Notes under the pieces: generated by a model
The model's input: only the letters and a program-made list of their open reading frames with translations
Database searches by the model: none
Told to the model about the DNA's origin: nothing
Shown here: positions 8,122 through 16,844 of the stretch, in pieces
Position numbering within the stretch: the first letter of the stretch is position 1
Layout of the letters: each line of letters starts with the position of its first letter
Position numbers and translations under genes: made by a program
Assembly: GCA_934667095.1 (NCBI GenBank)
Contig: CAKULE010000001.1
Location: 1-64,000 of the forward strand
DNA from: an uncultured Oscillospiraceae bacterium
GTDB lineage: Bacteria; Bacillota; Clostridia; Oscillospirales; Oscillospiraceae
Direction: 5' to 3'
DNA length: 64,000 nucleotides

Positions 8122-9567
8122 TTATGGCAGGGGGATCTGGTAGCGCTTTAGCTTGCGGTAGAGGGTGGTACGGTTCATCTGCAGGGCCCGGGCAACGGCG
8201 CTCATGTTGCCGCCGCAGTTTTCGATGGCGGCCAGTATCTCGCTCTTTTCCCGCTCCGCCATTGTCTCCTTCAGGTTGAAGCGGCTGCCGCCGCTGGTGT
8301 GGAAGTCGTTGGTGCTGGCGGCGCCGGGCTCCGGCTGGTGCCCCGCCCGCTTGGCCAGAAAGTCGAAGTGCTGGGGGTACAGCTTGCCCTCGTAGGCCAG
8401 CACACAGGCGGTCTCCACGGCGTGCTCAAGCTCCCGGACGTTGCCCGGCCACGAGTAGGCGGAGAGGAAGTCGTAAACCGAGGGGTCCACCCCGGTGATG
8501 TAGGTGTCCCGCTGGGCGTTGAAGCGCTCGATGAAGAAGTCGCACAGCTCGGGGATGTCCTCCCGGTGGTCCCGCAGAAGGGGCAGCTCGATCTCCAGCA
8601 CGTTGATGCGGTAGTAGAGGTCCTCCCGGAAGGTGCCCTGGTTGACCATCTGGCGCAGGTTCCGGTTCGTGCTGCATAGCACGCGGATGTCTACCGGGAT
8701 GGCCTTGTGGCCGCCGATGCGGGTGACCTCCCGCTGCTGCAGCACCCGCAGCAGCTTGGACTGAGCGGCCAGCGGCATGTCGCCGATCTCGTCCAGCAGG
8801 ATGGTGCCGTGGTGGGCCAGCTCGAACTTGCCGATGGCCCCCTTGGAGGAGGCGCCGGTGTAGGCCCCGGGCTCATAGCCGAAGAGCTCGGACTCGATCA
8901 GCGTGTCCGGGATGGCGGCGCAGTTGACCTTGATGAAGGGGGCGTCCTTCCGGGGGCTGAGGTAGTGGATGGCGTCGGCGGCAACCTCCTTGCCGGTGCC
9001 CGTGGCGCCGGAGATGGTGACCGTGATGGTGCTGGAGGCCACCCGGCGGATGATGCTGCGGATGCCCTCCATCACTGCGGAAGAGCCCCGCATGTTGTTC
9101 AGCGAGTTCTCGATCTTGTACACGGAGTGGAGGTGGGAGGCGATCATGGCGTTTTCCTTCTGCAGCTCGCTGATCTGGGCCTGAAGGGCCTCGATATCGC
9201 CGAAGTTGGTCAGCACGCCGCTGGCGAACACGCCGAGCACCTTGCCGTTGGGCAGCCCGCCGGTCCGGATAGGGATGCGGTTTACCATGTGCAGGGGGGT
9301 GCGTTTCATGGCGCTGTCAGAGAGGTCGCTGACGGAGTAGAACATTTTGCCGCACTCCTCCTCATTGCTCTCCAGCACCAGATGCATCCGGGTGTTTTTG
9401 ATGACGTTCCGCACGTCCTGACCGATGACGTCCTCCACCCGGACGTCCAGCAGGTCGGCGTAGTCATGGCCAAAGAAGATGATGCGGTTGGAGTCGTCTG
9501 TAATGATGGGACAATGGAAGGATTCCAGCAGATCGAACAGGATCGCATGGAGCTGTTCCTCGTACAT
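8122..9567 (-). CDS. Sigma-54-dependent transcriptional activator with PAS sensor
   Basis: 481 aa bacterial enhancer-binding protein. An N-terminal PAS-like domain (about 1-130) is followed by the AAA+ domain with Walker A GATGTGKE, the sigma-54 contact loop written GAYTGA (a known variant of GAFTGA), Walker B LLDEIGD and the R-finger region, then a C-terminal Fis-type helix-turn-helix (NMSAVARALQMNRTTLYRKL). The start at 9567 is chosen for its GAGGTGAG SD; an upstream start at 9693 has none. It is divergent from an operon with a -24/-12 promoter, so it almost certainly activates that operon. The PAS ligand is unknown. Confidence 0.93.
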   Translation of the reverse strand: MYEEQLHAILFDLLESFHCPIITDDSNRIIFFGHDYADLLDVRVEDVIGQDVRNVIKNTRMHLVLESNEEECGKMFYSVSDLSDSAMKRTPLHMVNRIPIRTGGLPNGKVLGVFASGVLTNFGDIEALQAQISELQKENAMIASHLHSVYKIENSLNNMRGSSAVMEGIRSIIRRVASSTITVTISGATGTGKEVAADAIHYLSPRKDAPFIKVNCAAIPDTLIESELFGYEPGAYTGASSKGAIGKFELAHHGTILLDEIGDMPLAAQSKLLRVLQQREVTRIGGHKAIPVDIRVLCSTNRNLRQMVNQGTFREDLYYRINVLEIELPLLRDHREDIPELCDFFIERFNAQRDTYITGVDPSVYDFLSAYSWPGNVRELEHAVETACVLAYEGKLYPQHFDFLAKRAGHQPEPGAASTNDFHTSGGSRFNLKETMAEREKSEILAAIENCGGNMSAVARALQMNRTTLYRKLKRYQIPLP

Positions 9568-9684
9568 AGCGCTCACCTCACCACGCAGTGTAGCAAAGTG
9601 CGGCGTGTTTTTCAAGCGGACCTTTGTGATTTGGCGGGAGAAGCGCCCACCGTCCGGAAGGGGCCTGCGGCGGGATGTAACGAT

Positions 9685-9745
9685 TTGCAACACATGCGCG
9701 GAACACTGTTGCAGAATGTCGCGTTATGCAACACATTTGCAACAG
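9685..9745. promoter_or_regulatory. Upstream activator sites for the sigma-54 regulator
   Basis: TGCAACA-type words repeat: TTGCAACA (9685-9692), inverted TGTTGCA (9707-9713), TGCAACACA (9727-9735) and TTGCAACAG (9737-9745). They lie about 130-190 bp upstream of the -24/-12 promoter, the usual distance for enhancer sites. A further GTTGCAACAG occurs near 9920, just after the predicted transcription start. The rest of the gap 9568-9956 shows no gene. Confidence 0.65.
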
Positions 9746-9875
9746 CTGAGATTGTTAAAAATGCCATAAAAGGGCGAAAATGAGGTCTTGTTTTGTCGTA
9801 TCTGCGCAAAAACGGCGAAGTGGATTTATCCGAACTGGACAAAGAATCTTGAAATAAATCCCAATTGTGCCGTTT

Positions 9876-9890
9876 TGGCACAGCCCTTGC
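9876..9890 (+). promoter_or_regulatory. Sigma-54 (-24/-12) promoter of the catabolic operon
   Basis: TGGCAC (9876-9881), five bases, TTGC (9887-9890). This matches the sigma-54 consensus TGGCAC-N5-TTGC, with the invariant GG and GC ten bases apart. Transcription should start near 9902, giving a leader of about 55 bases to the thiolase. Confidence 0.9.
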
Positions 9891-9956
9891 TTAGAATAGA
9901 GCCGATGACGCAGATCGGCGTTGCAACAGATTTTGATTCAAAAGGAGAGACTGACG

Positions 9957-11138
9957 ATGAAAGACGCGGTGATCGTAAGCACGTCCAGAACTCCCATTGG
10001 GAAATATAAGGGCGATCTGGCAAGCCTGACCTTCCCCCAGCTGGGCGCGATCGTACTGAAGGATGTGGTGGACAAGGTCCATCTGGACCCCGCCAACGTA
10101 GACGAGGTCATTATGGGCAACCTGTTTGCCTCTGACTGGGGCAATATCGCCCGGGCTTCTGTGCTGGAGGCGGGCTTCCCCCTGTCTGTGGCCGGTGTGA
10201 CGGTGGACCGCCAGTGCAGCAGCGGCGTGAACGCCATCGGCATTGCCGCCGCCATGATCCAGACCGACATGGCCGATGTGATCATCGCCGGCGGTGTGGA
10301 GAGCTACTCCCAGCAGCCCTATTATATCGAGCGCCCCTCCGTGGCCTATCCCAGCGGCATCAAGCAGGTGCCCTACAAGGTGGCGCCGGAGCGCTTCGTG
10401 GGCGGCCGGCTGAGCGCCGACATGATCAACACGGCGGAGAATCTGGCCAAGAAGTATAGCCTGACCCGTGAGGAGTGTGACGCCTTCGCGCTGGACAGCC
10501 AGATGAAGGCCTCCAAGGCGTGGGAAAACGGCTGGTTTGACGAGCAGGTGGTCCCCGTGACCATCCCCCAGCGCAAGGGTGAGCCCAAGGTGGTCCGTAT
10601 GGACGCCTGCGTGCGGCCCGACACCACCATGGAGAGCCTGAGCAAGCTGAAGCCCATCATGGAGGGCGGCGTGGTCACGGCCGGCAATGCCTCCCCCATG
10701 AACGACGGTGCCGCCGTGGTCCTGATGATGAGCGAGGAAAAGGCCGCCGAGCTGGGACTGAAGCCGCTGGCCGTGGTCCGGGAGTTCTGCGCCTGCGGCG
10801 TGGAGCCCACCATCATGGGCATCGGCCCCGTGTACGCCACCCGCAAGCTGATGGCGCGCCACGGCTATAAGATCGATGATTTTGATCTGGTGGAGCTCAA
10901 CGAGGCATTCGCGGCCCAGTCGCTCCCCTGCATTCAGGAGCTGGGACTGGACCCCAAGCGCGTGAACGTGGAGGGCGGCGCCATTGCCATCGGCCATCCC
11001 AACGGCGCCTCCGGCGGCATGCTGGCGGCCCGGCTGGTGTATGCGCTGCGCCGCCGCAACCTCCACCGCGGACTGGTATCTTTTTGCATCGGCGGCGGCC
11101 AGGGATTCTCTCTGGTCCTCGAGAACACCGACGCTTAA
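9957..11138 (+). CDS. thlA: Acetyl-CoA C-acetyltransferase (thiolase)
   Basis: 393 aa, normal thiolase length. Interconverts two acetyl-CoA and acetoacetyl-CoA. The nucleophile is Cys87 in QCSSGVNAI; IGHPNGASGG carries the catalytic His; CIGGGQGFSLVLE supplies the second Cys. ATG 9957 is chosen for AAAGGAGAG eight bases upstream. As the first gene of the sigma-54 operon it probably works in the degradative direction, splitting acetoacetyl-CoA made from the acetoacetate released by the cleavage enzyme downstream, though butyrate synthesis cannot be excluded. Confidence 0.93.
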   Translation: MKDAVIVSTSRTPIGKYKGDLASLTFPQLGAIVLKDVVDKVHLDPANVDEVIMGNLFASDWGNIARASVLEAGFPLSVAGVTVDRQCSSGVNAIGIAAAMIQTDMADVIIAGGVESYSQQPYYIERPSVAYPSGIKQVPYKVAPERFVGGRLSADMINTAENLAKKYSLTREECDAFALDSQMKASKAWENGWFDEQVVPVTIPQRKGEPKVVRMDACVRPDTTMESLSKLKPIMEGGVVTAGNASPMNDGAAVVLMMSEEKAAELGLKPLAVVREFCACGVEPTIMGIGPVYATRKLMARHGYKIDDFDLVELNEAFAAQSLPCIQELGLDPKRVNVEGGAIAIGHPNGASGGMLAARLVYALRRRNLHRGLVSFCIGGGQGFSLVLENTDA

Positions 11139-11176
11139 GATAAAGAAGAACAAGGAATCGGAAGGAGAACAACAAG

Positions 11177-12475
11177 ATGAAAACGAAAACGGCAAAGAAA
11201 GTATTTGCTCTGGTACTCGCGGCAGTCATGTCCCTTGCGCTGCTGGCAGGCTGCGGCGGTGGCGACAAGCCCAGCAGCTCCGCAACTCCCAGCACCGATC
11301 CTGCCGTCGGCTCCGATGTGATCAAGATCGGCGTCGTCCTGCCCTTCTCCGGCGCCAGCTCTTACGTGGGCAACGCCCAGTACGCTGGCTATCAGTATGC
11401 CCTGAATGACTTTATGGAGCACTATGGAGACCAGCTGAACGGCAAGACCATCCAGCTGGTGACCGGCGACTCCACCGGCGTGGCCGACACCGGCGTGTCC
11501 GAGTTCGAGCGCATGGTCAACAACGAGGGCATCAGCGCCGTCATCGGCACCTACAACAGCGGTGTTGCCGCCGCCATCGCCCCTGTGGCCATCAAGTATC
11601 AGGTGCCCTTTATGGTCACCAACGCCGTGGCCGACGTCATCTTGGCCGAGGACAGCAACTACGTCTTCCGCACCAACATGGGCGACTGCGACGCTGCCCC
11701 CTCCTACATCGAGTTCCTGAACTACCTGAAGAACGAGTTGGGCGCCAAGATCGACAACGTGGCCGTGATCTACGAGTCCTCCGACTACGGTCAGGGCGCT
11801 TACGACAACCTGACTGAGAATGTGTTCCCCAAGGTGGGCGTCAACGTCGTGATGGCCGAGTCCTTCACCCCCAACTCCGGCGACCTGTCCTCCGTCATCA
11901 ACAAGCTGAAGGCATCCAACGCGGACGCCTCCTTCGTGGTCATGTCTGAGAACGACGCTCTGCTGTACACCCGCCAGACCGTGGAGTACGGCGTGGAGCT
12001 GCCCACCATTGCTTACGGCGGCGGCTTCATCGCGGACAACTACCTGACTCAGGCCGGCGACGCCTCTGAACTGATCTTCGCTTCTGCCTCCTACATCTAC
12101 GACCCCAACGCCATGAGCGAGGACGCCCTGAAGATCGCCGACCAGTTCGTCTCCACCACCGAGTATACCCAGATGAACGAGGCCTTCGCCAATGGCTGGC
12201 TTGGTATGTACTCCCTGCTGGAGGCCATTGCCGCCACCGGCGGCAGCAGCGACAGCCATGAGATCGCCAACGCCATCGATTCCCTGAGCCTGACCACCGG
12301 CGACCGCGCCCTGCTGTTCCACCCCACCATGGAGGGCGTCGTCTACAACGACGATAACGGCCGTTACAACCAGAACACCTACGCCGGCATGCAGTTCGGC
12401 CAGATCCAGGACGGTGCGTACTCTCTGGTCTTCCCCGCCGGCGACAACACCAAGACCCCCGTCTGGGGCAAATAA
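11177..12475 (+). CDS. Liv/HAAT-family ABC transporter substrate-binding lipoprotein
   Basis: 432 aa. A lipoprotein signal ends in LALLAGC, followed by a Ser-rich linker and a type I periplasmic-binding fold (IKIGVVLPFSGASSYVG … IQLVTGDSTGVADTGVSEFERMV). The family binds branched-chain amino acids, amides, short-chain and zwitterionic solutes. Here it precedes permease and ATPase genes and sits in a 3-hydroxy/3-keto acid operon, so leucine is not the obvious ligand. No binding-site residue lets me name the substrate. Confidence 0.9.
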   Translation: MKTKTAKKVFALVLAAVMSLALLAGCGGGDKPSSSATPSTDPAVGSDVIKIGVVLPFSGASSYVGNAQYAGYQYALNDFMEHYGDQLNGKTIQLVTGDSTGVADTGVSEFERMVNNEGISAVIGTYNSGVAAAIAPVAIKYQVPFMVTNAVADVILAEDSNYVFRTNMGDCDAAPSYIEFLNYLKNELGAKIDNVAVIYESSDYGQGAYDNLTENVFPKVGVNVVMAESFTPNSGDLSSVINKLKASNADASFVVMSENDALLYTRQTVEYGVELPTIAYGGGFIADNYLTQAGDASELIFASASYIYDPNAMSEDALKIADQFVSTTEYTQMNEAFANGWLGMYSLLEAIAATGGSSDSHEIANAIDSLSLTTGDRALLFHPTMEGVVYNDDNGRYNQNTYAGMQFGQIQDGAYSLVFPAGDNTKTPVWGK

Positions 12476-12510
12476 GAACCACAGATAAGCAAACCGTCTT
12501 TTTACCGCCT

Positions 12511-12535
12511 CCGCCGCGGCCATGGGCCGCGGCGG
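12511..12535 (+). other. Intra-operon GC-rich stem-loop
   Basis: CCGCCGCGGCC (12511-12521) and GGCCGCGGCGG (12525-12535) form a perfect 11-bp stem with a three-base loop, without a T-run. It sits in the 133-bp gap after the binding protein. Such stems commonly protect the upstream mRNA, raising binding protein over permease; that role is inferred. Confidence 0.6.
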
Positions 12536-12608
12536 GGTGCGGGACCCTCTGCCTGATCTGATGGCAGCTATCTACTGAACCCATAAGAAAGATGGGAGGA
12601 GGCAACTT

Positions 12609-13487
12609 ATGTTTCTATTGATGCAGGGCGCGCTGGACGGTATCCTGATCGGCGGCGTCTATGCAACGATCGCAGTCGGCCTGAGCCTGGCTTACGGCGT
12701 GATGCGTATCGTCAACTTTGCCCATGGTGAGTTCCTGATGGTCGCCATGTATCTGGCGTTCATTCTGGTGTCTGACCTTGGGATGGACCCCTATCTGTCC
12801 ATGATCGTGACCGTGCCGGCCATGTTTATCGTCGGCTATCTGCTCCAGCGCGGCATCTTCAACCGGATGCTCAGCCGCTCCAAGGACGTGGAGCCCATGT
12901 CCATCCTGATCTTTACGGCCGGCCTGAGCATGTTCCTGTCCAACATTGCGACGGTGATCTTCGGCTCCAACATTCAGGCCGCCATCACCCGCTATACGTC
13001 CACCTCTTTTGCGGTAGGAAATATCATCGTCTCCATCCCGCGTCTGATCTCCTTCCTGATCGCGCTGGGCGTGACGATCCTGCTATATATCATCATCCAG
13101 AAGTCCGAGTACGGCCGCGCGCTGCGCGCCACAGCCCAGAACCGTCAGGTGGCGGAGCTCATGGGCATCAACTATAAGAAGGTCTACGCCGTGGCCTTCG
13201 GCCTCGGTCTGGCCCTCATCGGCGTGTCCGCCTCGCTGCTGATCCCCAATGCCTCTGTGTCTCCCACCATCGGCGATACCTATGGCATCAAATGCTTCAT
13301 CATCGTGGTGCTGGGTGGCATGGGCAGCATTCCCGGCGCCCTCTGCGGCGGTCTGATCCTCGGCCTTGTGGAGAAGGTCGGCGGCGTGTTCCTGACCGAC
13401 GCCTATGCCCAGCTCATTGAGTTCGTCATCTTCGTGCTGATGCTGCTGTTCCGTCCCTCCGGACTGTTCGGCAAGAGCAATACCTGA
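12609..13487 (+). CDS. livH: ABC transporter permease, LivH type
   Basis: 292 aa membrane protein with about eight helices. GVYATIAVGLSLAYGVMRIVNFAHGEFLM is the LivH N-terminal signature, and SEYGRALRATAQNRQVAELMGINYKKVY is the cytoplasmic ATPase-contact loop. It forms the channel with the LivM-type partner. SD GGGAGGAGG lies a few bases upstream. Confidence 0.92.
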   Translation: MFLLMQGALDGILIGGVYATIAVGLSLAYGVMRIVNFAHGEFLMVAMYLAFILVSDLGMDPYLSMIVTVPAMFIVGYLLQRGIFNRMLSRSKDVEPMSILIFTAGLSMFLSNIATVIFGSNIQAAITRYTSTSFAVGNIIVSIPRLISFLIALGVTILLYIIIQKSEYGRALRATAQNRQVAELMGINYKKVYAVAFGLGLALIGVSASLLIPNASVSPTIGDTYGIKCFIIVVLGGMGSIPGALCGGLILGLVEKVGGVFLTDAYAQLIEFVIFVLMLLFRPSGLFGKSNT

Positions 13488-13505
13488 GAAAGGGAGGGAA
13501 AAGGT

Positions 13506-14549
13506 ATGACTTTAAAGCGGACCTTGAAGCCCTATTTCACCCTGATCGTATTTGCAGCGGTGTTCCTGCTGCTGCCGCTGGTCGCCCGGGCCAGCTATCT
13601 CATCCACATGCTGGTGATGACCATGCTGTTTGCCTACCTTGCCTCCGCATGGAATATCATCGGCGGCTTTGCGGGCCAGTTCTCGCTGGGCAACGGCGTG
13701 TACATCGGCATCGGCGGTTATATTGCCGCGTGTCTGTTCAAGTTCAATAACGTCTCCCCGTGGTTCGGCATCCTCATCGCCGGCGTGATCACCGGCCTGC
13801 TGGCCATGATTGTCAACTACCCGTGCTTCCGCCTGCGGGGGACCTACTACTCTCTGTCTACGGTGGCCATCCTGTACGTGGTGAAGATCTTCATGACGAA
13901 CAACAACGAGGTGCTTGGCTATAAGACCGGCGGCTCCATGGGCCTGCGCCTGTCCTACATCGGCGGGTTCAAGAACATGCAGTTCGTCAGCAAGGTGCCC
14001 TATTACTACATCATGCTGGCCATGCTGATCATCATCATCGGCGTATCCATCTTTATCAAGAATTCCAAGAGCGGCTTCTACTACTCCGCCATCAGCACCA
14101 ATCAGGAGGCGGCCCGGGCGCTGGGCGTCAACGCCACGGCGTACAAGATGAAGGCTCAGTTCCTCAGCGCCTTCTTCACCGCGGTGGGCGGCGGCTTCTA
14201 TGTGGTCTACATCATGTATCTGGACCCCACCCGCGTGCTGGGTTACAGCATGTCCATCCAGATCCTGCTTTACGCCATTGTGGGCGGCTCCGGCACCATC
14301 TGGGGCCCCGTGCTGGGCGGCCTGATCCTTTATCCCGCCAGCGAGGGTCTGCGGACCCTGATCGGCACTTCTGCCGCCGGTCTGGCCACCGCACTGTACG
14401 GACTGCTGCTGATGCTGGTCATCTATTTCATGCCTCAGGGCGTCATGCCTTTCTGCGTGGAGAAGTTCAAGGCGCTGCGCCGGAAAAAGTCCGGCGAGGC
14501 GCCGGCGAGTCAGGAATCGGCTGAGGAAGGCGGTGGCAAAAATGCCTGA
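13506..14549 (+). CDS. livM: ABC transporter permease, LivM type
   Basis: 347 aa with about nine to ten membrane segments. SAWNIIGGFAGQFSLGNGVYIGIGGY is the LivM signature, and the coupling loop GFYYSAISTNQEAARALGVNATAYK is present. The C-terminal about 25 residues are hydrophilic (KALRRKKSGEAPASQES…). Separated from livH by 18 bp and overlapping livG by 8 bp. Confidence 0.92.
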   Translation: MTLKRTLKPYFTLIVFAAVFLLLPLVARASYLIHMLVMTMLFAYLASAWNIIGGFAGQFSLGNGVYIGIGGYIAACLFKFNNVSPWFGILIAGVITGLLAMIVNYPCFRLRGTYYSLSTVAILYVVKIFMTNNNEVLGYKTGGSMGLRLSYIGGFKNMQFVSKVPYYYIMLAMLIIIIGVSIFIKNSKSGFYYSAISTNQEAARALGVNATAYKMKAQFLSAFFTAVGGGFYVVYIMYLDPTRVLGYSMSIQILLYAIVGGSGTIWGPVLGGLILYPASEGLRTLIGTSAAGLATALYGLLLMLVIYFMPQGVMPFCVEKFKALRRKKSGEAPASQESAEEGGGKNA

Positions 14550-15276
14550 GATTGTACTGGAAGCCAAAAATGTGACCAAGAAGTTCGGCGGTCTGGTGGC
14601 CAATGAGGACGTGTCCATCCACCTGAACAAGGGCGAGATCCTCGGCATGATCGGCGCCAACGGCGCCGGTAAGACCACCATGTTCAACATGCTCTCCGGC
14701 GCGCTGAGCGTGACCTCCGGGCAGATCATCTACAAGGGCAAGGAGATCCAGAACAAGCCCGCCAACGAGATCTGCAAGCTGGGCCTTGGCCGGACTTACC
14801 AGATCGTCCAGCCCTTCACCACCCTGTCCGTCCGGGAGAACGTGATGGTGGGCGCCTTCCTGCGCTACCCGAAGCTGCAGGACGCGGAGCGCAAAGCGGA
14901 CGAGGTGCTGAAGTTCACCGGCCTCTACGACGTGCGCGATGTGCGGGGCGACAACCTGCCGCTGGTGAAGCTCAAGCGCATGGAGGTGGCCAAGGCTCTG
15001 GCCACCGAGCCGGACGTGCTTCTGCTGGACGAGGTGACCGCGGGCGTCAACCCCAAGGAGCACCCCGCCTTCATGAAGCTGGTGCGCGACATCCGCGACA
15101 GCGGCGTGTCCATCATTATCATTGAGCATGTCATGCGCGTGATCATGAACATTTCCGACCGTATGTACGTGCTGAATCAAGGCAAGCTGATCGCGGAGGG
15201 GACCCCGGCAGAGGTGGCCGCGAATCCGCTGGTCATTCAGTCTTACTTTGGGGAGAAACGCCATGCTGAAAATTAA
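14542..15276 (+). CDS. livG: ABC transporter ATP-binding protein, LivG type
   Basis: 244 aa from ATG 14542 (GTG 14533 is also in frame). Walker A is GANGAGKTT, the Q-loop region reads GRTYQIVQPF, and Walker B is LLLDEVTAG. The signature motif that should read LSGGQ is replaced: the segment before Walker B is LPLVKLKRMEVAKALATEPD. The stretch between is otherwise LivG-like (VNPKEHPAFMKLVRDIRDSGVSIIIIEHVMR). The degenerate signature may be a family feature or may weaken one ATP site. Confidence 0.9.
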   Translation: MPEIVLEAKNVTKKFGGLVANEDVSIHLNKGEILGMIGANGAGKTTMFNMLSGALSVTSGQIIYKGKEIQNKPANEICKLGLGRTYQIVQPFTTLSVRENVMVGAFLRYPKLQDAERKADEVLKFTGLYDVRDVRGDNLPLVKLKRMEVAKALATEPDVLLLDEVTAGVNPKEHPAFMKLVRDIRDSGVSIIIIEHVMRVIMNISDRMYVLNQGKLIAEGTPAEVAANPLVIQSYFGEKRHAEN

Positions 15277-15967
15277 CGATATTCATGTGAACTACGGCCA
15301 CTCCGAGGCGCTGCGCGGGATCTCGCTGGAGGTCAAGGACGGCGAGATCGTGGCCCTGCTGGGCAACAACGGCGCCGGAAAGACCACGACCATCAACACG
15401 GTCTCCGGCCTGACGCAGCTGGTGGGCGGCACGGTGGAGTTTATGGGCGAGGACATCACCCATATGCCCACCTACGAGCGGGTGAAGCGCGGCATCGTAC
15501 AGGTGCCCGAGGGCCGCAAACTCTTCCCCCAGCTCTCAGTCTACGAAAACCTTCTCATCGGCTCCTACCTGCCCGAGGTGCGCAAGAAGCGCAAGGAAAA
15601 TCTGGAGCTCTGCTACGAGATCTTCCCTAAGCTCTATGAGCGGCGCAACCAGCTGGCCAGCTCTCTGTCCGGCGGCGAGCAGCAGATGTGTGCCATCAGC
15701 CGCGGCCTGATGCAGTGCCCGAAGATCCTGATGCTGGACGAGCCGTCCCTTGGTCTGGCCCCCGTGGTGGTGGACGGCATTTTTGAGACGTTGGTCAAGA
15801 TCAACAAGCAGGGCATGACCATCTTCCTGGTGGAGCAGAACGTGCAGTCCTCGCTGGAGATCGCGGACCGGGCCTATATCATCGAGATCGGCGAGAACGT
15901 GATGAACGGTCCCGCTGGTGAGCTGATGGCCAATGAGGACCTGAAGAAGGCATACTTGGGTATTTAA
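15263..15967 (+). CDS. livF: ABC transporter ATP-binding protein, LivF type
   Basis: 234 aa. Walker A GNNGAGKTT, signature LSGGEQQMCAISRGLM, Walker B ILMLDEPSLGLAP and the LivF-typical VPEGRKLFPQLSVYENL are all intact. It is the second ATPase of the heterodimer and carries a full signature, unlike LivG here. It overlaps livG by 14 bp; ATG 15263 follows GGGGAGAA. Confidence 0.93.
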   Translation: MLKINDIHVNYGHSEALRGISLEVKDGEIVALLGNNGAGKTTTINTVSGLTQLVGGTVEFMGEDITHMPTYERVKRGIVQVPEGRKLFPQLSVYENLLIGSYLPEVRKKRKENLELCYEIFPKLYERRNQLASSLSGGEQQMCAISRGLMQCPKILMLDEPSLGLAPVVVDGIFETLVKINKQGMTIFLVEQNVQSSLEIADRAYIIEIGENVMNGPAGELMANEDLKKAYLGI

Positions 15968-15984
15968 AGGGAGAGTAATCTGCT

Positions 15985-16839
15985 ATGAGCAAAAAACTGA
16001 TCGTTGCGGCGGCCCTGTCCGGGACGTCCACTTTGAAATCCATGGTCCCTGCCGTGCCCGAGACCGCCGAGGAGATCGCGGCGGACGTCGTGCGGGTGGT
16101 GAAGGCAGGCGCTTCCATCGTCCATATCCATGTCCGGGACGAGAACGGCCGGGCCACCATGGACACCGCCCAGTTCGAGAAGGCGTTCTGCGCCACGAAG
16201 GAGGCCGTCCAGAAGGAGGGCCTCGACGTGATCATCAACCTGACCACCTCCGGCGCTTACGGCGGTACCGCCCCCGACGCCCTGCGGCTGGGCCATCTGG
16301 AAAAGCTGAAGCCCGAGATGTGCTCCTTCGACGCGGGGACCATGAACTGGGGCTGCGGGCTGGTGTTTGAGAATCCCCCGGAGTTTCTGGAAAAGCTGTG
16401 CAAATGCACGGCGGAGAACGATATCAAGCCCGAGGTGGAGATCTTCGACGCTGGTATGATGGCCAACGCCGCCTACTACGCAAAGAAGGGCCTGCTGAAG
16501 ACCCCCACCCACTACCAGTTTGTACTGGGTGTGCTGGGCGGCTTGGATCCCAACGCCCGGGACCTGCAGTTCCTTGTGGACCGGCTGCCGGAGGGGTCCA
16601 CCTGGAGTGTGACCGGCATCGGCAAGGGTCACATCCCCATGATGCTGGCCGGCCTGGCCATGGGCTGCGACGGCATCCGCGTGGGGCTGGAGGACAACAT
16701 CTATTACAGCGCCGGTGTGAAGACCACCAATGAAGAGCTGGTGAAGCGGGCCGTAGAGCTGGGCAAGCTGGCCGGCCGTGAGATCGCCACGGCGGCAGAG
16801 GCCCGCGAGATGCTGGGTATCCACCGGAAAAGCTGGTGA
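15985..16839 (+). CDS. Beta-keto acid cleavage enzyme (BKACE / Kce family)
   Basis: 284 aa zinc-dependent TIM-barrel enzyme. Members cleave a 3-keto acid with acetyl-CoA, giving acetoacetate and a new acyl-CoA (for example 3-keto-5-aminohexanoate in lysine fermentation, dehydrocarnitine in carnitine breakdown). HIHVRD carries two zinc ligands, and EVEIFDAGM and VGLEDN are further family motifs. The lysine-pathway genes (kamA, kamD/E, kdd, kal) are not nearby, so lysine is not the obvious substrate. The next gene resembles L-carnitine dehydrogenase, which would make the keto acid. Confidence 0.9.
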   Translation: MSKKLIVAAALSGTSTLKSMVPAVPETAEEIAADVVRVVKAGASIVHIHVRDENGRATMDTAQFEKAFCATKEAVQKEGLDVIINLTTSGAYGGTAPDALRLGHLEKLKPEMCSFDAGTMNWGCGLVFENPPEFLEKLCKCTAENDIKPEVEIFDAGMMANAAYYAKKGLLKTPTHYQFVLGVLGGLDPNARDLQFLVDRLPEGSTWSVTGIGKGHIPMMLAGLAMGCDGIRVGLEDNIYYSAGVKTTNEELVKRAVELGKLAGREIATAAEAREMLGIHRKSW

Positions 16840-16844
16840 ATCGT

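Noticed and set aside
15985..16839. Assignment of the BKACE enzyme to lysine fermentation (kce)
   Set aside because: None of kamA, kamD, kamE, kdd or kal is nearby, and the adjacent dehydrogenase is carnitine-type; I kept only the family-level name.
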